Shown here: piece after piece, positions 63,138 through 64,000 of the stretch
Position numbering within the stretch: the stretch's first letter is position 1
How the letters are laid out: every line of letters starts with the position of its first letter
NCBI RefSeq assembly: GCF_003332885.2
Contig: NZ_QOWJ01000006.1
Location: forward strand, 124,001 to 188,000
Length of the DNA stretch: 64,000 nucleotides
Direction: 5' to 3'
From: Paracnuella aquatica
GTDB taxonomy: Bacteria; Bacteroidota; Bacteroidia; Chitinophagales; Chitinophagaceae
Made by a program: the position numbers and the translations under genes
The notes under the pieces: generated by a model
What the model was told of the DNA's origin: nothing
The model's input: only the letters and a program-made list of their open reading frames with translations
Database searches by the model: none

Positions 63138-63170
63138 AAAAGCCACCCCACGGGGTGGCTTTTTGTTTTT
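63138..63170 (+). terminator. intrinsic terminator after the giant surface protein
   Basis: A 9-bp GC-rich stem AGCCACCCC with GGGGTGGCT, A-run before and TTTTTGTTTTT after. Confidence 0.88.
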
Positions 63171-63222
63171 CACTGCATTTACTCCAAGCGCATTTAATGT
63201 TGCATCCTGTTGAAAAGTATAG

Positions 63223-63300
63223 GTCATTCCCAACTTGTTTCGGCATCTCCATTGACCTCCTGAGCTTCCTTAATGTAATGGGATTCGGCACGACGTTCCA
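63223..63300. repeat. degenerate copy of the GTCATGCCGA repeat
   Basis: The left arm GGTCATTCCCAACTTGTTTC then GGCATCTCC matches the element at 13423 with three changes; the right arm (ATGGGATTCGGCACGACG) is more decayed. It occupies the gap before the last gene. Confidence 0.6.
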
Positions 63301-63389
63301 ACAATTCGAAAAGGCAACACGCCAATAATTGGGGGTCGGAAGCATAAAAAATATTTCTTATAAAAATTGGTTTATAAAATAAACTACTT

Positions 63390-63397
63390 TACGTTTG
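63390..63397 (+). promoter_or_regulatory. -7 promoter box of the last gene
   Basis: TACGTTTG, a perfect TAnnTTTG match 19 bases before the ATG at 63416. Confidence 0.65.
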
Positions 63398-63415
63398 TTC
63401 TACAATTGCACTAAA

Positions 63416-64000
63416 ATGAAACCCCTGCTGCTCTTACTCTGCGTTTTTTTTACACTGCAAGCCGCTGCGCAAACAACGCTCAGCGGCACCGTAAAAGACG
63501 CCAAATCGCGGCCGGTGGCAGGTGCCAGCGTTTCGCTGAAAGACAGCTACGATGGCGCCACCACCGACAGCACCGGTTCATTTTCATTTACCACTTCGGA
63601 AAGAGGTGCACATCTCCTTACCGTTTCCGCTATTGGTTATAAAACCGGCGAAAAGCAACTGAACCTGGCAGGTTCGCAGGCGCCCATCGCCATTGTTTTG
63701 AAAGAGGCCATCACCGAACTGTCGGCCGTGGTGATTTCTGCCGGTTCGTTCGAAGCATCGGACCGCAAAAAGGGCACGGTGCTCAGCGCCATTGATATTG
63801 CCACTACCGCATCGGGTGAAGGCGATGTAACCGGCGCATTGAAAACGCTGCCCGGTGCCCAGCAGGTGGGCGAAAGCGAAGGACTTTTTGTGCGGGGCGG
63901 TACCGCTGCCGAAACCAAAACCTTCATCGATGGCACGCTGGTGAATAATTTCTTTTTCTCATCGGTGCCCAACGTGGCGCAACGCAGCCGCTTTTCGCCG
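63416..64000 (+). CDS. TonB-dependent receptor, N-terminal part (runs off the window)
   Basis: The first 195 codons of an outer-membrane receptor that continues beyond the window; the frame is open to base 64000. Signal peptide MKPLLLLLCVFFTLQAAAQ, then a carboxypeptidase-D regulatory-like domain (TLSGTVKDAKSRPVAGASVS..., about 20-100), a TonB-box region (LSAVVISAGSFEASDRKKGTV) and the start of the plug domain (ALKTLPGAQQVGESEGLFVRGGTAAETKTFIDGT). The plug sequence lacks the SusC signature, so it is an ordinary siderophore/vitamin/metal-type or unknown-ligand receptor. Confidence 0.9.
   Translation, partial: MKPLLLLLCVFFTLQAAAQTTLSGTVKDAKSRPVAGASVSLKDSYDGATTDSTGSFSFTTSERGAHLLTVSAIGYKTGEKQLNLAGSQAPIAIVLKEAITELSAVVISAGSFEASDRKKGTVLSAIDIATTASGEGDVTGALKTLPGAQQVGESEGLFVRGGTAAETKTFIDGTLVNNFFFSSVPNVAQRSRFSP

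Overview
This window is from a member of the Bacteroidota, most likely a Chitinophagaceae-type genome. The family-level guess is inference. The support is SusC/SusD outer-membrane pairs, type IX secretion (T9SS) C-terminal sorting domains on large secreted proteins, two-domain lipid-anchored proteins, and many TAnnTTTG -7 promoter boxes, the Bacteroidota sigma-A signature. No rRNA, tRNA, CRISPR array, insertion sequence or prophage was recognised.

Layout. 1-6.9 kb: the end of one SusC gene with its SusD, then a complete second SusC/SusD pair (nutrient capture at the outer membrane). 7.1-14.1 kb: peroxiredoxin, an M23 envelope peptidase, two tiny membrane proteins, a CarB that lacks its allosteric domain, and a DinB-family protein. 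14.4-18.2 kb: an ECF sigma / anti-sigma / periplasmic sensor operon, divergent from a PhoB-like regulator and PhoR-like kinase. 18.3-30.1 kb: a transglutaminase-like protein, then what looks like a phosphate-scavenging set: a beta-helix surface lipoprotein, a TonB-dependent receptor, a Porin O/P, a DUF47 (PhoU-like) protein and a PiT transporter, with a ThrE exporter pair embedded. Arrays of direct repeats with an exact 11-bp period, the geometry of PHO boxes, lie upstream of the PhoB-like gene, the receptor and the lipoprotein, and more weakly between the porin and DUF47.

30.3-38.1 kb: a ClC channel, galE, a 737-residue secreted protein ending in a His/Cys motif reminiscent of caspase-fold (CHAT-like) peptidases, an MdlB-type ABC exporter, and a two-gene nucleotidyltransferase module whose first gene overlaps the exporter by 4 bases. 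38.1-41.0 kb: atpB-atpE-atpF-atpH, closed by a terminator. 41.1-51.4 kb: a signalling block with a 2048-residue hybrid kinase carrying about 23 HAMP modules and three receivers, a receiver-kinase, a CHASE3-like kinase and two single-domain receivers. 51.7-55.6 kb: a T9SS-secreted M4 metalloprotease. 55.8-57.4 kb: atpA alone, so the F1Fo locus is split by about 15 kb. 57.5-63.1 kb: a 1861-residue surface protein built of thrombospondin type 3 calcium repeats. The window ends inside another TonB-dependent receptor.

Three non-coding themes stand out: (1) PHO-box-like 11-bp arrays that tie the PhoB-like regulator to the transport genes; (2) a set of intergenic inverted repeats whose arms are built of stuttering 6-10-base words, each locus with a different word but the same architecture; (3) a dispersed palindromic repeat starting GTCATGCCGA.
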